DNA from: Lentinus brumalis
Lineage: Eukaryota; Basidiomycota; Agaricomycetes; Polyporales; Polyporaceae
DNA: 64,000 bases
Assembly: GCA_001792895.1 (NCBI GenBank)
Contig: MARA01000018.1
Span: 434,001-498,000, forward strand
Direction: 5' to 3'
Position numbers and translations under genes: made by a program
The notes under the pieces: model-generated
The model's database searches: none
What the model was told of the DNA's origin: nothing
The model's input: the letters and a program-made list of their open reading frames with translations, nothing else
In this document: positions 1 to 12,116 of the stretch, one piece after another
Layout: each line of letters begins with the position of its first letter
Numbering within the stretch: the stretch's first letter is position 1

Positions 1-2223
1 CGGGATACGCAAGATTACTGGACACTCGTCTGAGTGCAAGAGACGGCGGCAGCGGAGCCACCTGAAAGAGGTCAGTGAGTATGAGAGCCCCTTCGAGACG
101 CTACGACCAGATCTCGGTCCATCATCCACCAGTTCGTCTCGCTGGATCCTCACGAGGTGTTACTACACGGTCTCTGACCTGCTACGAGACCTCGCGAGGT
201 GCAGAAACACTTCGTGGGCCCCCTCCGAGTTGAACTCGTTCCAACGTCTCGCGGCCCTCATGCGAGAAAGGACGCAAACGCAGTAACTTGACCGCACACG
301 CGAGACTGCCTCCGGTCCGTCGCTGGCTCGTGCGATGATCAGACCTGCAGAGCTCAGCATCTCGTCAGGAAGGTGGGTGAAGGTACTGGATAGTGGAGGC
401 GCGAGGACTTGAATGAGTGAGTGATAAGTGATATAGTAAACGCACGAACTCCGCACCAGTTCGTTTACCGCGTTCAACCCCCTGAAATTGCTTTCCTATG
501 AGGCAAGTTGTCCCTTCGGCCTCCTCCTTCAGCACTCGTGTTAGGAGGCCTGTGCACAAGAGACCCCACGATAACCACGATATTCGTTTATGAAGTTTTA
601 AGTCCGGCGCATTCAAGTTCGAGGAGATCTGTCGACACTGCGGAGGTGGGCCGTGGGCTGTTAGCAAGGAGATATGGTAAACCCGGATACAACGCCAGAG
701 GAGGAAGCGTCACAGTACAATCATGTGTCCTGCCCGGGGCTTGGTGCCCGGATATCCGAGGTGCATTAGCAGGAAGGGTGCGATAAGCACAGACAGTGGG
801 TTCCTCGGTACCTGCGGTCAAGTTGGTCAGATCATCCGACAAGAAAGCTCGTTATCTCCCTATTGCTCGCGTGCAGGCATGGAGTGCTGCTCGGTCAAGC
901 TTGTACTTGTCGGGCCCCGATCGCGAGGAAGGCAGATGGTGAGGGAAACGGAGCCCGCGCCATGCGAATTCGTTCCTGCTGCACACGTCTGCCCCATCGC
1001 TGATCGCAGCGTGTTCGACCAGGATGCTCTTCGTGTTACGTACCATTGAAGCGCTACTTGGCAAGGAAGCACTCACTGCGGACCATGCGATATTGCTTCC
1101 GCATGCGACCTCATCTTATGTTACGTGGTAGTCCGGCCTTTGTCGGCTCGTGCATGTATGCATCCGGATCCGTGCTCGAAGGGCAGAGAGAGGTTAAGAG
1201 GTAAGTAGATCGCACGGGCGCTTTGACTGACATGACTGATCCGAGAATAACCCATACAGCTTGTGGAGGCTTGTGGTGGCTTTTGCTTGTTAACCTCCAT
1301 CCTCCTTACTATGCTGCTATGGCTCGATGAAGCCATATGCTATAGGTCTCCGTAGGTGTCCACCCTGCCGATCGTGCCAAATCGCCATGACCACCAGCTC
1401 GTCGCAACGGGCGTTCAGCGGCCATCGTGCCAACTTCCCCTGTCTAGATCCAGTGAGCAGCGCAAGTACGTACGGCTAGATCCCCGCTCCCCGCGGGTAT
1501 ACGAAGCCTCGAAGACCGCAAAGGTGAGCTTCTCGAGCGCGTGTACGATGAGAACCATCTCAGAAGGTTGCAGATCACCTCGGCGGGGCCCGGAACAGTC
1601 ATCGCACGACTCCCGGGCCCGACCCCAGACGCAGGAGATACGTTCAGCCAGTTGTAGCGCCATTTGCATGCGCCTGCATGCGCTCGCCCAGACCAGAAGG
1701 TGCGCTCTCGAATGCGATTGCTTACTGATCTTGGACCTGACAACACGATGTTGTCGGACAGAACTTCCGGACTCGGGTGGGCAAACGTGAAATTTTACGC
1801 CACCCCGTTGTCGGGGACGCAGCTCGCCTCGGGTGGCGGGTTCCCCCTCGTGCGTGTCAAACGAACGGCTACTTACTTAGTGGTTGGCTGACCAGCGAGC
1901 GGAAGCTACAAGGATTACTTACTTATGTGCGGCGAGGGGCGCCGATAACCCGCAGAAAGCGACCGCCGACACCGACGAGCGCACCGGTAAAGGGGCCCTG
2001 GGCTCGCAATTTCCTTTTCGGAGGACGTTTCGTAAAATTCTCTTGTCGGCCCCACGGTCGGCAAGCGCTGCCGGTGATGTCATCCTCTGCGTCGGGGTGA
2101 CTATATATGTTCTGCCCGTGCCGTTGCGTGTCCCAGGTCCCCGCCTCTCCACCTTTCGCCCTTTGTTCCAACGACCGCGACGCTCCTCACGCGCAATACC
2201 CCGCAGCGTCTCCGCATCTGACC
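1..2223. other. 5' flank, no supported gene
   Basis: No open frame here carries a domain I recognise, and I found no exon chain with consistent splice borders on either strand. The last few hundred bases before 2224 are probably the promoter and 5' UTR of the sugar transporter. The rest may be intergenic DNA or an unrecognised decayed repeat. Confidence 0.5.
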
Positions 2224-4267
2224 ATGGCGTTGTTCTACGTGTATGTACATCTTGCGGTGTTTGCACAGGAGCTTCGGACTGATGCAATTTTCAGGGAGGG
2301 ATTGCCCATAGGATGGATAGCAATCATGCTGGCCGTCTTGGCCTCCATGGGAGGGTTCATCTTTGGTGTAAGTTTTCGGGCTTACGACCAGTCCGGGCAC
2401 GTTCTGACAATACACGTCATCTAGTATGACACCGGTCAAATCTCCGATATCCTCCTCATGGAGGACTTCCGGATCCGTTTTGCCAACTACTGTGGAACGC
2501 CCGGCGACGCGAACACATGTTCGTTCACCGTCGTCCGCGAAGGTCTCATCGTCGCCTTGCTTAGTATCGGTACTCTCGCCGGTGCTCTCATCGGTGCACC
2601 GTAAGTCCTCGGTACCTCCAGTAGTCGCACGTCTGGCTGACGTCCTCATCCAGGGTTGCTGACTGGCTCGGACGTCGCTATGCCATGACCGTGGAGTGTG
2701 GAGTTTTCATGGTCGGCGTTCTCATCCAAATCACCGCATTCCACTCTTGGGTGCAGTTTGCTATCGGCCGTCTCATCAGTGGTCTTGGTGTCGGCTCGCT
2801 CTCTGCTGCGGTGCCTATGTACCAAGCCGAGACCGCTCCCCCGCAGATCCGAGGTACTCTGACGGCAACCTACCAGTGCGTTTACCTTTGCTCACATCCC
2901 ATCACGCTGTACTGACCGCGAATCAATGCCACAGGCTTTTTATCACATTCGGTATTCTCGTTGCTTGTGAGTATCCGGTGCCGCGGAGTCTTCGCGATCG
3001 ACTGATCACCTCGATCTACAGACTGTATCTCGATCGGAGCACGCGAAATTGGCGGCTCGGGTTCGTGGCGCACTGTCGTCGGCATTGGCCTTGCCTGGCC
3101 GCTCATCCTTGGCATTGGTATCCTGTTCATGCCCGAGTCGCCTAGATGGCTTATCGCACACGGCCGTCACGACGATGCTCGTCGCTCGATCGCCAGGACT
3201 CGTGGCGTCCCCATTGAGGAGGCCGACCACCACCGTTTCGTCCACCGCGAGCTGGAGGAGATGCAGTCAGCGATTGAATTCGAGAGCAAGGAGAAGGTCG
3301 GATGGGTGGAGTGTTTCAACCCACGGCGCAAGTCGCTCTATCGTACTCTGCTTTGTAAGTTGCCATCTCTAGGGTCATTCACGGGGGATGTCGCTGACCG
3401 TGATGCAGGCATGACGCTGCAGATGTTCCAGCAGTTGACGGGTGCCAACTACTTCTTCTACGTAAGTGGCTTTTCATCCTCTGTGAGACCGTGCTAACGC
3501 ATTCCCTCGCATAGTATGGGGCCACGATCTTCCAATCGGTCGGTATATCGGACTCGTTCGTCACGCAGATTATTCTGGGTGCCGTCAACTTCGTCTGCAC
3601 CTTCGGCGGCATGTATGTCATGGAGAGGGTACGTCATCCTATAAACGCCGCTTTACGCAGGTACTGACACGTGGGATAGTTCGGACGGCGTTACCCTCTG
3701 ATAATCGGAGGTGTTTGGCAGTCCATCTGGCTCTTCGTCTTCGCAGCTGCCGGTACCGCCCGCGATCCCACCACCGACAAGGGCATCGGCAAGCTCATGA
3801 TTGTCTCGGCCTGTCTCTTCATCTTTGGCTACGCCATGACCTGGGCCCCTGGTATCTGGATCCTCATCGGCGAGACCTTCCCTACCCGCACGCGCGCCCG
3901 CCAGGCTGCGCTCGCAACCGCGAGCAACTGGCTCTGGAACTTCCTCCTCGCGTTCTTCACCCCCTTCATCACGAAGGCCATCGGGTACCGCTACGGCTTC
4001 ATCTTCGCGGCGTGCAACCTCACGGGCGCGGTGATCGTCTACTTCTTCCTCTACGAGTCGTCGGACCTCTCGCTCGAGAGCGTCGACATGATGTACTGCG
4101 ACCCGACTTGCAAGCCTTGGACGTCCCGCACGTGGGCTCCCGAGGGCTTCTCCTCGCGCAAGGAGCTCGTCGAGCAGAGCCGTGCCGCGGAAGCGCACAA
4201 GCCGCTCGAGGCCGGTGGTGGCGAGGAGTCGCGGTACGAGCATCATGCGGCGGAAAAGACTGTATAA
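2224..4267 (+). CDS. MFS sugar (hexose) transporter
   Basis: Twelve-helix major facilitator of the fungal hexose/glucose transporter family, expected in the plasma membrane. About 530 residues are spread over roughly nine exons. Visible family marks are: a first helix followed by GGFIFGYDTG and [11 protein letters not shown]; a GRR loop (ADWLGRR); [10 protein letters not shown]; the central [20 protein letters not shown] in helix 7; a second FGRR loop; and [14 protein letters not shown] before the last helices. The usual PETKG end of helix 12 is replaced by [12 protein letters not shown]. The ATG at 2224 is chosen because an intron at 2241-2294 joins MALFYV to EGLPIGW and leads straight into helix 1. 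A second intron lies at 2368-2424. Similarity resembles the Rgt2/Snf3-Hxt group, but the substrate cannot be read from sequence. The next gene (S1/P1 nuclease) converges on it. Confidence 0.9.
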
Positions 4268-4594
4268 GCTGTTGTTTGGTTTTCGTGCTTTGTTCCGCGC
4301 AGCGTCCCAGATAGACCAGCACATCATCCTGTATCACTTCACGGCATACGTCCCGCACCCCACATATCCGCATCTCAAGCTTGCTGATCCACGCAATATC
4401 TGTACTATAGCACTAATGTAATGATGCGCTTGCTAATGTCCTCTCATGCTTTCTATACGAGCAATGTTATGTCTGTTTCAGTTCGATTGTCGTTGGCCTG
4501 TGCCAGACCCTTCATACAAGTGACGTCGTATCTGCGTTCACACTGGTACTATACAACACTTACATACTCGACACACCCTATGTCCCGAGGTCCA
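4268..4594. other. convergent 3' intergenic spacer
   Basis: Short AT-richer stretch between the stop codons of the convergent sugar transporter and S1/P1 nuclease genes. It presumably holds both 3' UTRs. No ORF with recognisable content was seen. Confidence 0.6.
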
Positions 4595-6386
4595 TCAAGG
4601 AAGGTTCGTGTCCCCATCGAAGATAACGTTCAGCCACGCAGCAAGTCGGTATCCCTGCTTCGCAATCTGAAGGTCAATGACCGGCACGGCCTTCGTGTAG
4701 TAGCTGCTCGTGCACAGGTCCTCCCCACTCGTGTACGAGAAGACGACCGACTGCCGGAATAACCACGCCTCGAAGTCAGCCACGCGCGTTGAACACACGC
4801 TCTGAGATGGAACAGAATGGGACGTACGCAGCCATACGCGTTCGACTCCTTCGCTCACACGAGCGGGCACGCGAGCGGGGTGATCGTCGCTGCAGGCGTC
4901 TTCGCGACGAGCCCGACGAGCGAGTCCGCCTCCGCGTCCCACTCGTCGAACCCCGCGTCCAGGGAGGCCGCGCGCGCGAGCAGGCGCGTCACGTCGTCCT
5001 CCAAGCTCCCGCTCCCAAGGTCAGCGTTGAGGCTAGGGCCAAGGTCGAGGAAGCGCTTGGCCGCGGGCTTGGTGGTGGACGTGCAGGCGAGCCAGCCGGA
5101 GGCGAGGGACTTGTACGAGCCGGACTTGATCTTGGAGATGAGCGAGGAGGCGTAGTTCTGCACGTCGTTGGCGTAGTTGTCGTCGATGTTCTTGCTGAGG
5201 ATGCCGGTGTCTGCGGGTGCGGGTCAGATGACAGCCAAACGCGAGATCTGGGAATCTCCGAGGATGGGGGACGGGGGATGGGAGTGAGTTGAGGCTGTAC
5301 GTACCCCATGCAGAGTGCAGGTTGGTGCTCTTGCCGGAGCATGTGGCGTCGATGTCGTTGCCACCGACTTCATAGGCCTACATTCAGACACATGCGGTTC
5401 AGAATCCACCATACGCTCTGAATAGAGGTCGGATAGACTCTACCTCGACGTGGAGCGGCTGTCCGATGTCACCCAGAAACTTTAGTCGGCGGTGGCGTGA
5501 GTTATCTCCTCGTTCACTCCACATGTCCCATGCACACGTACGTGGTCTGTTCAGTGTAGTTAGCCTTCATACGCCATTGCACGAGCACTGAACACACTGG
5601 GATCCGGACGCACCAAGGAACTTGAGCGCCTCCTGACGCTGGGCCTTGCTGAGCGATGTTTGGGCGACACGCGTGGTGTAATTTGCGATCGCAGTCACTG
5701 TGGGGTCGTGAACGTGAGCTTTCTATCGGTGGAGCCTGCATCTCGGCCGAGGTGAGAGCCGACAAACGAGAGAAACACCACGCACAGATGCAGTCGCCAT
5801 TTCCACAATCGCGAGTCTCCGAGACCGAGCATGAGCCGGAAAGCGGGGAGTCTGGGGAACAGAAATCAGGACGGCGTCTGTGGATCACAGGTGTCCATCG
5901 ACGAGGCGGTGTCGTGGGCGCACGAACCTTCTGCGTCGACAAAGTGCAGTGGAGACGACCATGTGTAACCTTTCGTGTACTTGATGCTGTCGGCCCACTG
6001 CGACGTCTATTGTTAGTTCCCTGCGCCCCAAATCCAATGGTGGCATGCTGAGAAGGCAGGGAGTCGGACGTACTGTCGCTGCTGTCCCTAGGGACTCGTT
6101 GTAGGTCGAGCCAAGAGAGGACTGGACGAATGCCAATGCTTCGGGTGCGAGGAACTAAACGTGACGTCTCAAGTTTCAGCGACCGTGACGAGAGTCGCGG
6201 CTATGCAAGTGAGTGGCCGCATCCGCACCTCCTGCGCGACATAACTAGGCAGTTTATCAATGGTACTTCCTAGGGTCGCGAATGACGGGAGACTCACCCG
6301 ACGGCTTCATGTCCGAGAGCGCCCCACGCAGCCGCAGGTCGCGCAGCCAGCGCGACGACGGACAAAGTCGTTATAACGGATAACAT
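4595..6386 (-). CDS. secreted S1/P1-type nuclease
   Basis: Zinc-dependent single-strand-specific nuclease/3'-nucleotidase of the S1/P1 family, exported to the medium. The ATG at 6386 starts a hydrophobic leader (MLSVITTLSVVALAAR...) followed by WGALGHEAVGYVAQEF. In this family Trp1 of the mature enzyme and the nearby His bind zinc, so cleavage just before WGALGH is expected. Further family motifs, joined over several short introns, are WADSIKYTKGYTWSSPLHFVDA, CSVSETRDCGNGDC, FLGDIGQPLHVEAYEVGGNDI and NLHSAWDTGIL. These supply the Asp and His zinc ligands. The C-terminus AVPVIDLQIAKQGYRLAAWL is also characteristic. I see no frameshift when introns are removed. The likely role is scavenging of phosphate and nucleosides from nucleic acid outside the cell. 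Confidence 0.92.
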
Positions 6387-6926
6387 CTTGAACTGCTCGT
6401 GGGGTCGCCAAGCGAGCTGCTATGGCTGAGATGGAGCGTCAGGAAGTCGACAGGGATGCCATCCTCCACGGTCCACCTTTTTAAGTACCGCCCACACCAC
6501 TTGCGCTGACAGTGACATTAGCAGGCAATGACAGCCGCCATATGGCCACTGTGCGCTATCGTTCACGTCGCAAAGAAGAATGTCAGAGTGGATGGCGAAG
6601 ATGGCGACCATGGAGCAATCTGCTTCTCCGTTGCGTCCCAACAACTCGAAGCCGCCGGGTAGCACATGGCAAGCCCGCACGTTCGATAAGCTCGCCCACC
6701 AGCGAATGAATCACAAGCCCCGGAAGAACCCACGTTGCGAATCACGGAAAGGAAGGGCCATGATCCATGAACAACGATATGAGACATGTTACATGCAGAA
6801 AAATGCTACTTACACGGTACAATATGACGATGGCAGAGAGTCGCGCCTCAGGCGGCGTTTCTCTTGTTCCTTCCTCCACCGATCGCCGGATGTTCACCCC
6901 GTACGCTTGAGAGAAGTCTGCGGAGG
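6387..6926. other. intergenic: nuclease promoter and FunK1 3' side
   Basis: This holds the upstream region of the leftward S1/P1 nuclease gene and the 3' flank of the leftward FunK1 gene. Open frames here are short, overlap in all directions and show no domain. No specific control motif can be supported. Confidence 0.5.
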
Positions 6927-9762
6927 TCACTGTGGAAGGCCCGGAAGGGGCGCCGTCAGACAGCCATCTGAGTGCGCAATGCGTGCCTTCTTGTTGCTCG
7001 TCGCTGACCTCGTCGCCAGTAGGGCCGTTGAGCCTAGCGACGACCTGACCCACGTCTTCGGGATGCGGTCGCCCATCTTATCCTTTGCCGGCCACTGCGT
7101 CTTGCGAACGAATCGGTCGAGCAACTGATATACAAAGACGTGTTTCTGCACCCTTTTGGCGTCATCCTGCTCCTGCTTCGTCGGTTCGTTCGCGCGGCGC
7201 ATATTTTTGATCACATCGGCGAACAGGCGCTTTTCCTCGTCATCGAGCTCTATACTGGGCCCGAAATCTTCTGGCACCGTCGGAGACGCAGCATTGTCGA
7301 GAGGTGGGGGAGGTGGAGGCATCTGAGCCTGGGCCAGCTCCTGTTGCCGCTCCTCATCCTCGAGTTGTCGGGAGTGCCTGCTGACGGTGTACTTTGCCTG
7401 GAACCAGCGAAGGAGCGTCACCACGAGGTCGTCCATGGGTTTGTAAAATATCAACTCTAAATCGCCAGCGACTGTGAGCTTGCCAGTCTGCATCGCGCCG
7501 AGCTTCGTCACACCGCAGTAGTAGGTTTGATCCACGCGGCTATACCGGTCGAAGAACTCGTCCAAATAAATCGCCACTGTAACATCGGAGAGGTTCGACC
7601 AGAGATAGCGAATGGCATGATAAAGTAGGACGTAGAAGAACGCCTCGAGCTCGTCGCTGATCTCGACGTTCTTGTCTCCCGAAAGAAGCGCAACGGACAT
7701 GTATTGCCATGTTCCCTGAGAGTAATGCTCAGCACAGCATGAATCGAGCGATGAGTAGCGCACACACCACTCGCTCGGGCTGTCGTGGCCCCCGCTTGCC
7801 GTCAGGCAGTATCGGCTTAGACATCTCCCAGTCGGCGAGGAGGCCTGTCCACTCCAGACAAAATTTCCCATTTGTAGCTTTGAAGATCCGCGGATAAATC
7901 AGGACGTTGCCACCACTGACGTCGCGATGGAGGCGGGGTTTCTCCGGGATGGTAGCGGCCTTGTAGTGAGCTGATAGAGAGGTAAGCACAGGTATTCTAC
8001 GCTGCAGAGGTTGAACACTCACCGAATATGCAGTCCTTGATGATCGACACGAGCTGCTTACCCGTCTCGAACTCGCATAGCGGCTTGGCGACCTCTTCAA
8101 CGACCAAGCGATAGTGCCTGTGCAGCCGCAACGGACAGTCTTCACGGTAGGGCAGGTCGATCCCACTGAGGCCCTTCGGAGGCGCAACGTGTACACCAGA
8201 ATCCTCTACGTCAGTCCACTTCCGCTTCGAGCTTGAGGAAGAGGCACGAGGTTGGTCGAACACATGAGAGGGACCTGGGGCGGGACCGGGCAGAGGATGC
8301 TTGTCCTCCCAGACTTGCGACGTCAACGTCGTCTGCTCTCGGATGTCACCGTGACAGACGAGTGTTGGGACGAATGGAACCTCGGCCTTCCGCAGCTCTG
8401 CGAGGATGTCGCCTTCCTTCTCCAGAAGGAGGTACTCCGCCCGCCAGACATCCTTGAGCCAGACGAAGTGACCGTTGGTGCAATCCAGCGCGACGTAGCC
8501 GCGAGTCCCACGTCCGATCAGACCCTTCGCGCAGAAGACGGGCTTGCAAACCAGGAAGTGCCTTGTAGTCTTGCCGTCTGGAACCTCGAGTTTGTATCGC
8601 GGCCACTGCGTGTCAAGACTCTTGCTGAACATCTCCCGGACATACGCGAAGGTGAACGGCGCCTCAGGTGGGACGTCTAGCTGGCGCTCGGTGTGGTCGA
8701 TATCTTTTCCATTTGCAACAGCAGCGAGGTCCATGTTTTTGAAGTCTCTGTGGTCGCCTGACAAGCGAGTGGCGCTGGGATCGACGCCGAGCTGCTCGTT
8801 GGAGCATCGAGATATGCGCCAAAGGACGTCGCAGAAGAACTGCCAGTCCTCGTAGTAGTCGATGGCTTGGGTAACGACCGCACCGGAGTGGTCCCAGCGG
8901 AGGAACCGGCACACCCGCCCGACGACGACGAGCATGAAGACGGCGAGGCGATGCTGGACGGCAAACACGAGCTCGGCGTAGGAGATGATCTGCTCGAAGT
9001 TCTTCGTGCGGAGCTGGGAAGGTCTAACCACCACCCCACCGGGGACGTTGGGATCGTCGTGGTAGGGGTCCTGATAGCTATCGTCGGACTTCCAAGCCTT
9101 GAACTTGACGGGGATGAGCTGGTCGACCCAGTGGGGCTTGTTGTCGGTGGGTGCGAGGTCTTCGCGCCAGATCGCGGCATCGACCTTCTGTCGGTCCTGA
9201 TCAACCACCGCGTCGTCAGGCCTGAACTCGCAGCAGTCCATCTTTAGTCCGGGTGCAAGGCCCTGCTGGTTGATAATGTCAATCTGGTGGTTTGGGGTCA
9301 GCGACGACAACAGTGAGGAAGGAATAGTACACGTACGAATTTGTCTTGGAGCGTCTTCTCGTCCAAGGTGTTGGCGTTTTGCAGCTCCTCGAACGGGTTG
9401 ACGAGGAAGACCGGCTTGGGGGATGTATCGAAGGCGGGTGGTTCGGGGAAGTACTGATCCGCAAACTCGACCTTGTCGTTACCGATGCACTTGGTGGTCA
9501 TGTCTGCAGCTTTCTTCTGACGTCGATGAGAGAGTTTTCCAAGTCGTTGGCTCTGTAAGGAGCTCTGTGCACTTGCGGTACAGCTACAAGCGTTAACTGT
9601 AACCGAGAGGTCGTCGTGGTTGAAGTACTTACGTAACAGATCACTGCTCAGGCAGCTCCGCCTAAAGAACTTGGACACCGATGTCAGCTCAAAGACCTGA
9701 TACAATTGGAGTGCATTAACGCACCGTTGACTTGGAGAAGCAATTGGGAAGAGCCGGTTCAC
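6927..9762 (-). CDS. FunK1-type protein kinase (copy 1)
   Basis: Fungal-specific FunK1 kinase, a lineage expanded in mushrooms and distantly related to choline/aminoglycoside kinases; its biological role is poorly known. Reading leftward, the N-terminal part includes GLAPGLKMDCCEF, APTDNKPHWVDQLIPVKFK and AIDYYEDWQFFCDVLWRIS. Then come GLIGRGTRGYVALD (glycine-rich loop region), FVWLKDVWR, VPTLVCHGDI, the catalytic HRDVSGGNVLI, LLADWEMSK in place of DFG, and GTWQYMSVALL. A proline run (QMPPPPPPLDN) and a basic tail follow. Introns lie near 9.3, 8.0 and 7.75 kb. The body starts at an ATG at 9501, but NRLFPI near 9.76 kb matches NRLLPV of the second FunK1 gene, so the true start is an unresolved upstream exon. 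No break was seen. A disrupted paralogue lies at 34-39 kb. Confidence 0.85.
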
Positions 9763-10006
9763 GACGCTTCAAATATTTGTTTAAATCAGACTCTTACATT
9801 GTCCTCATGGTCAGCAACGGAGAGTCCTACGGAGCGAATGTACTACAGAGAACGATTGAAGGAGGATTACTGATCACCCTGCGTAGTACTGTAGAGTAGG
9901 AGAGCACAGAAACAAGCCCACAGACATGTACAGTACGGAACGATGAAAGCTCCAACTCACAGAATATGTCGGAAAACACAACGAAACCAGAGACTCAGTG
10001 GAAGAT

Positions 10007-11242
10007 TCACGCGACTTTCCATGCCCAGCATGGACCTGTCGACAACAATTAGTGGGAACACTCGAATGATTATTACCGACTCACCTAACGGATCCATGCG
10101 CTCGTGCTGCGCCCCGGTCCACATCCCGAGGATGCCCATCGCGGACGCTACGCCCCCAACTTGTATGCCTTCCGAGACCCACTCGTCCGTGTCTCCGCCT
10201 TGGATCGTAGAGTACTGCTAGGCCGATGTAGTCAGTCGTGCCACCTCACGAGAGACAATTTGTTCTCGCACATACCAGGGTCCAGCGGACACTCCCGTCA
10301 GCGATTATCGACACTGTGCCGTGCATCTTTCTCGGCCGCCCAGGCATGAGCTCCCGGAGCGTCTCCCCCACCACGTGTATGGTCGGCAAGTGCTCGTATC
10401 CCGGGATTGTGCACGGAGAATACGACTTGATGCGCAGGCGCATAGGGATGATGCGCACTGCTTCTGAGAGGCTCGGGTCTTCGAACTCGCCAGAGAGCTG
10501 GTGGTGGTATTGTTAGTCAATGCTCGCACACAAGGGGGGCGGGCTAATGAGTATACTTGCATTGTGGACTAAATGATGAAAACGTCAGCGAGTCGGTCAG
10601 CGGGGTAGCACACGAGGACTCACGTATGAGATCTCTGTAGTCCATCCAGCAGACGCAGCGCCTACATAGAGTCGAAGATCAGTACTAGTCACGGCGAACC
10701 CTAGACGCGGCCGGCGAACACACTCACTGCCAGATACCCGTCACCCCAGCCCAATCCCATCCATCGCACTCATCCGATTCAGTCGCTCTCTCCTTCCCCT
10801 TTCCCTTGCTCGGAGATGAATCGGCACCCTCCTCTGGGGCTGCTGGGGTCTTGTACGCGGAAGCATCCCACGGCGCGCTACCGGGCCTCAAGCCATCCAG
10901 CGAAAGCAGACCACGCAGATCCCCAACGTTGTGGACCTGCTCGCGGAGGTTGGCCTCGACCACCACCCTGACTGCAGCAAGGTACGCCCAATCAGCGTGA
11001 AGCTCCGAAGATGCAGGCGGCTCCGGGGGTACGTCGGCCTCTGGGTCCTGAGCTGCGGGTTCAGCATGGTCTTCGCTGTCTGTACTGCCCGTGTCCTCTT
11101 CGTCTGTTTCCTCGTCGACATCCATGTCGTCGTTGTCAGTGGCATCCCCGTTCTCGTTCTCGTCATGTTCTTCGTCGTGATTGTGACCCGCGTCATGAGG
11201 ATGCCTATGTGCTCTCGCGATATCGAAGAGCGCGATGATGGG
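10007..11242 (-). pseudogene. F-box gene, 3' part cut off by transposon
   Basis: C-terminal part of the F-box gene whose 5' part is at 21009-22003. Immediately left of the transposon the frame continues as LQPIIALFDIARAHRHPHD, then an acidic stretch (MDVDEETDEEDTGSTDSED), then DWAYLAAVRVVVEANLREQV, GVTGIWQ and CWMDYRDL. Beyond it come EFEDPSLSEAVRIIPMRL, HGTVSIIADGSVRWTL, GIQVGGVASAMGILGMWTGAQ and, after a last intron, DPLGPCWAWKVA and a stop at 10007-10009. The exon borders around 10.5-10.6 kb, including a possible 12-base micro-exon, do not close cleanly in phase and remain unresolved. With the element in place this part lacks its own start. It is therefore either silent or makes an N-terminally truncated product. 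Confidence 0.75.
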
Positions 11243-11249
11243 CTGCAGC
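11243..11249. repeat. target-site duplication, left copy
   Basis: CTGCAGC here is repeated at 21002-21008 on the other side of the transposon. The repeat could also be read as the 8-base palindrome GCTGCAGC (11242-11249 and 21001-21008), because the terminal base of the element is ambiguous. Confidence 0.85.
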
Positions 11250-11737
11250 CACCTAGCCGTCCCACTGATCCGGTCTGATCAGACCGGCCATCTCGCCCGC
11301 CTGATGGGGCTACTCTGCCTCGTTCCGCCCTTTTCCCCTGCCCTTCAAGAAACCCCGGAAGCTCCTGGCGCCTCATCCTCGGACCTCGGAACCTCCGCCC
11401 ATCATCCGATCCTTCCCGATCCCTCCCCCGTCCGTTTCCGTCCCCGCCTCTCCCATCAATATCCCGCCCTTCCCATCAATATCCCGCCTCGCCGCTGCGT
11501 AACACGTGGCCTCCCTCCCGCCCCCTCCCCTCCTCGGCTAGATAGCCCCCTTCCCATCACTCCCCCGCTAAGCGACGGCCTCCCCCCGCGCCCCAGATCA
11601 ATCTCCTTCCCGTTTTGGATGCAGAAACGGCCGCGCGTCCCCTCCCGGCGTCATTGCCATATCCGGAAGCCATACGAGACGTCCGGCGTCTGCGCTGCCA
11701 AATGCGGCTGCTCCCCGCCTGCGCCGCCCTTCCCCGC
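11250..11737 (+). repeat. left terminal inverted repeat
   Basis: The sequence is identical in inverse to 20515-21001 except for a six-C run (11582-11587) against five on the right. Twenty bases in lies a perfect 18-base palindrome, CCGGTCTGATCAGACCGG (11270-11287). At 11451-11488 an 18-base unit, TCCCATCAATATCCCGCC, occurs twice at a 20-base period. Both are plausible transposase binding sites. Identity stops abruptly at 11737. Confidence 0.95.
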
Positions 11738-12116
11738 GCTCCCCGCCCTTCTCCCTTATCCGGTTCGGCTCGTCTGCTCCATATATAGGTACAGAGGCTG
11801 TTAGTGATGGCTCAGCCACGGTACTGACTACTGCTGCACATTAGCGACCTCTGCCTACTTATCGCGGGCGTCTGATCCCTCTGTCTTCCTCCCCGTACGT
11901 CCGATTCATCCCGAACCCTCTCTCAAGCCTTGGTAGTGTTACAGATGTGAGATCTGACGGTGCCAATATAGTACTTTGCGTGCACTGGCCGTGTGCGTGC
12001 CCATCAGTTGCACCACGTGCCCCTCGCACGGACCACGTATCATCAAGAGATCTCGCTTAGCCGGTCTTATATGATCGCTAATCCGTCACGATCGCTGCGC
12101 CTTCCCACTCCCCACG
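11738..12116. other. element-internal promoter region of cargo gene A
   Basis: Unique DNA between the left terminal repeat and the first plus-strand gene of the transposon. A TATATA string at 11782-11787 lies just inside the repeat. No gene is visible. Confidence 0.4.

Noticed and set aside
2107..2223. Upstream start for the sugar transporter (MFCPCRC...)
   Set aside because: It would add an unrelated Cys/Pro-rich leader. The ATG at 2224 with the 54-base intron gives a natural N-terminus leading to helix 1.
3653..4327. 224-codon antisense frame over the sugar transporter
   Set aside because: It lies opposite a clear transporter exon with GC-rich third positions, and its Arg/Glu-rich composition is typical of a shadow frame.
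11235..11804. 190-codon plus-strand open frame over the left terminal repeat
   Set aside because: It is the mirror of the repeat read in the F-box frame on the right and contains no domain. It is reported as a property of the repeat, not as a gene.
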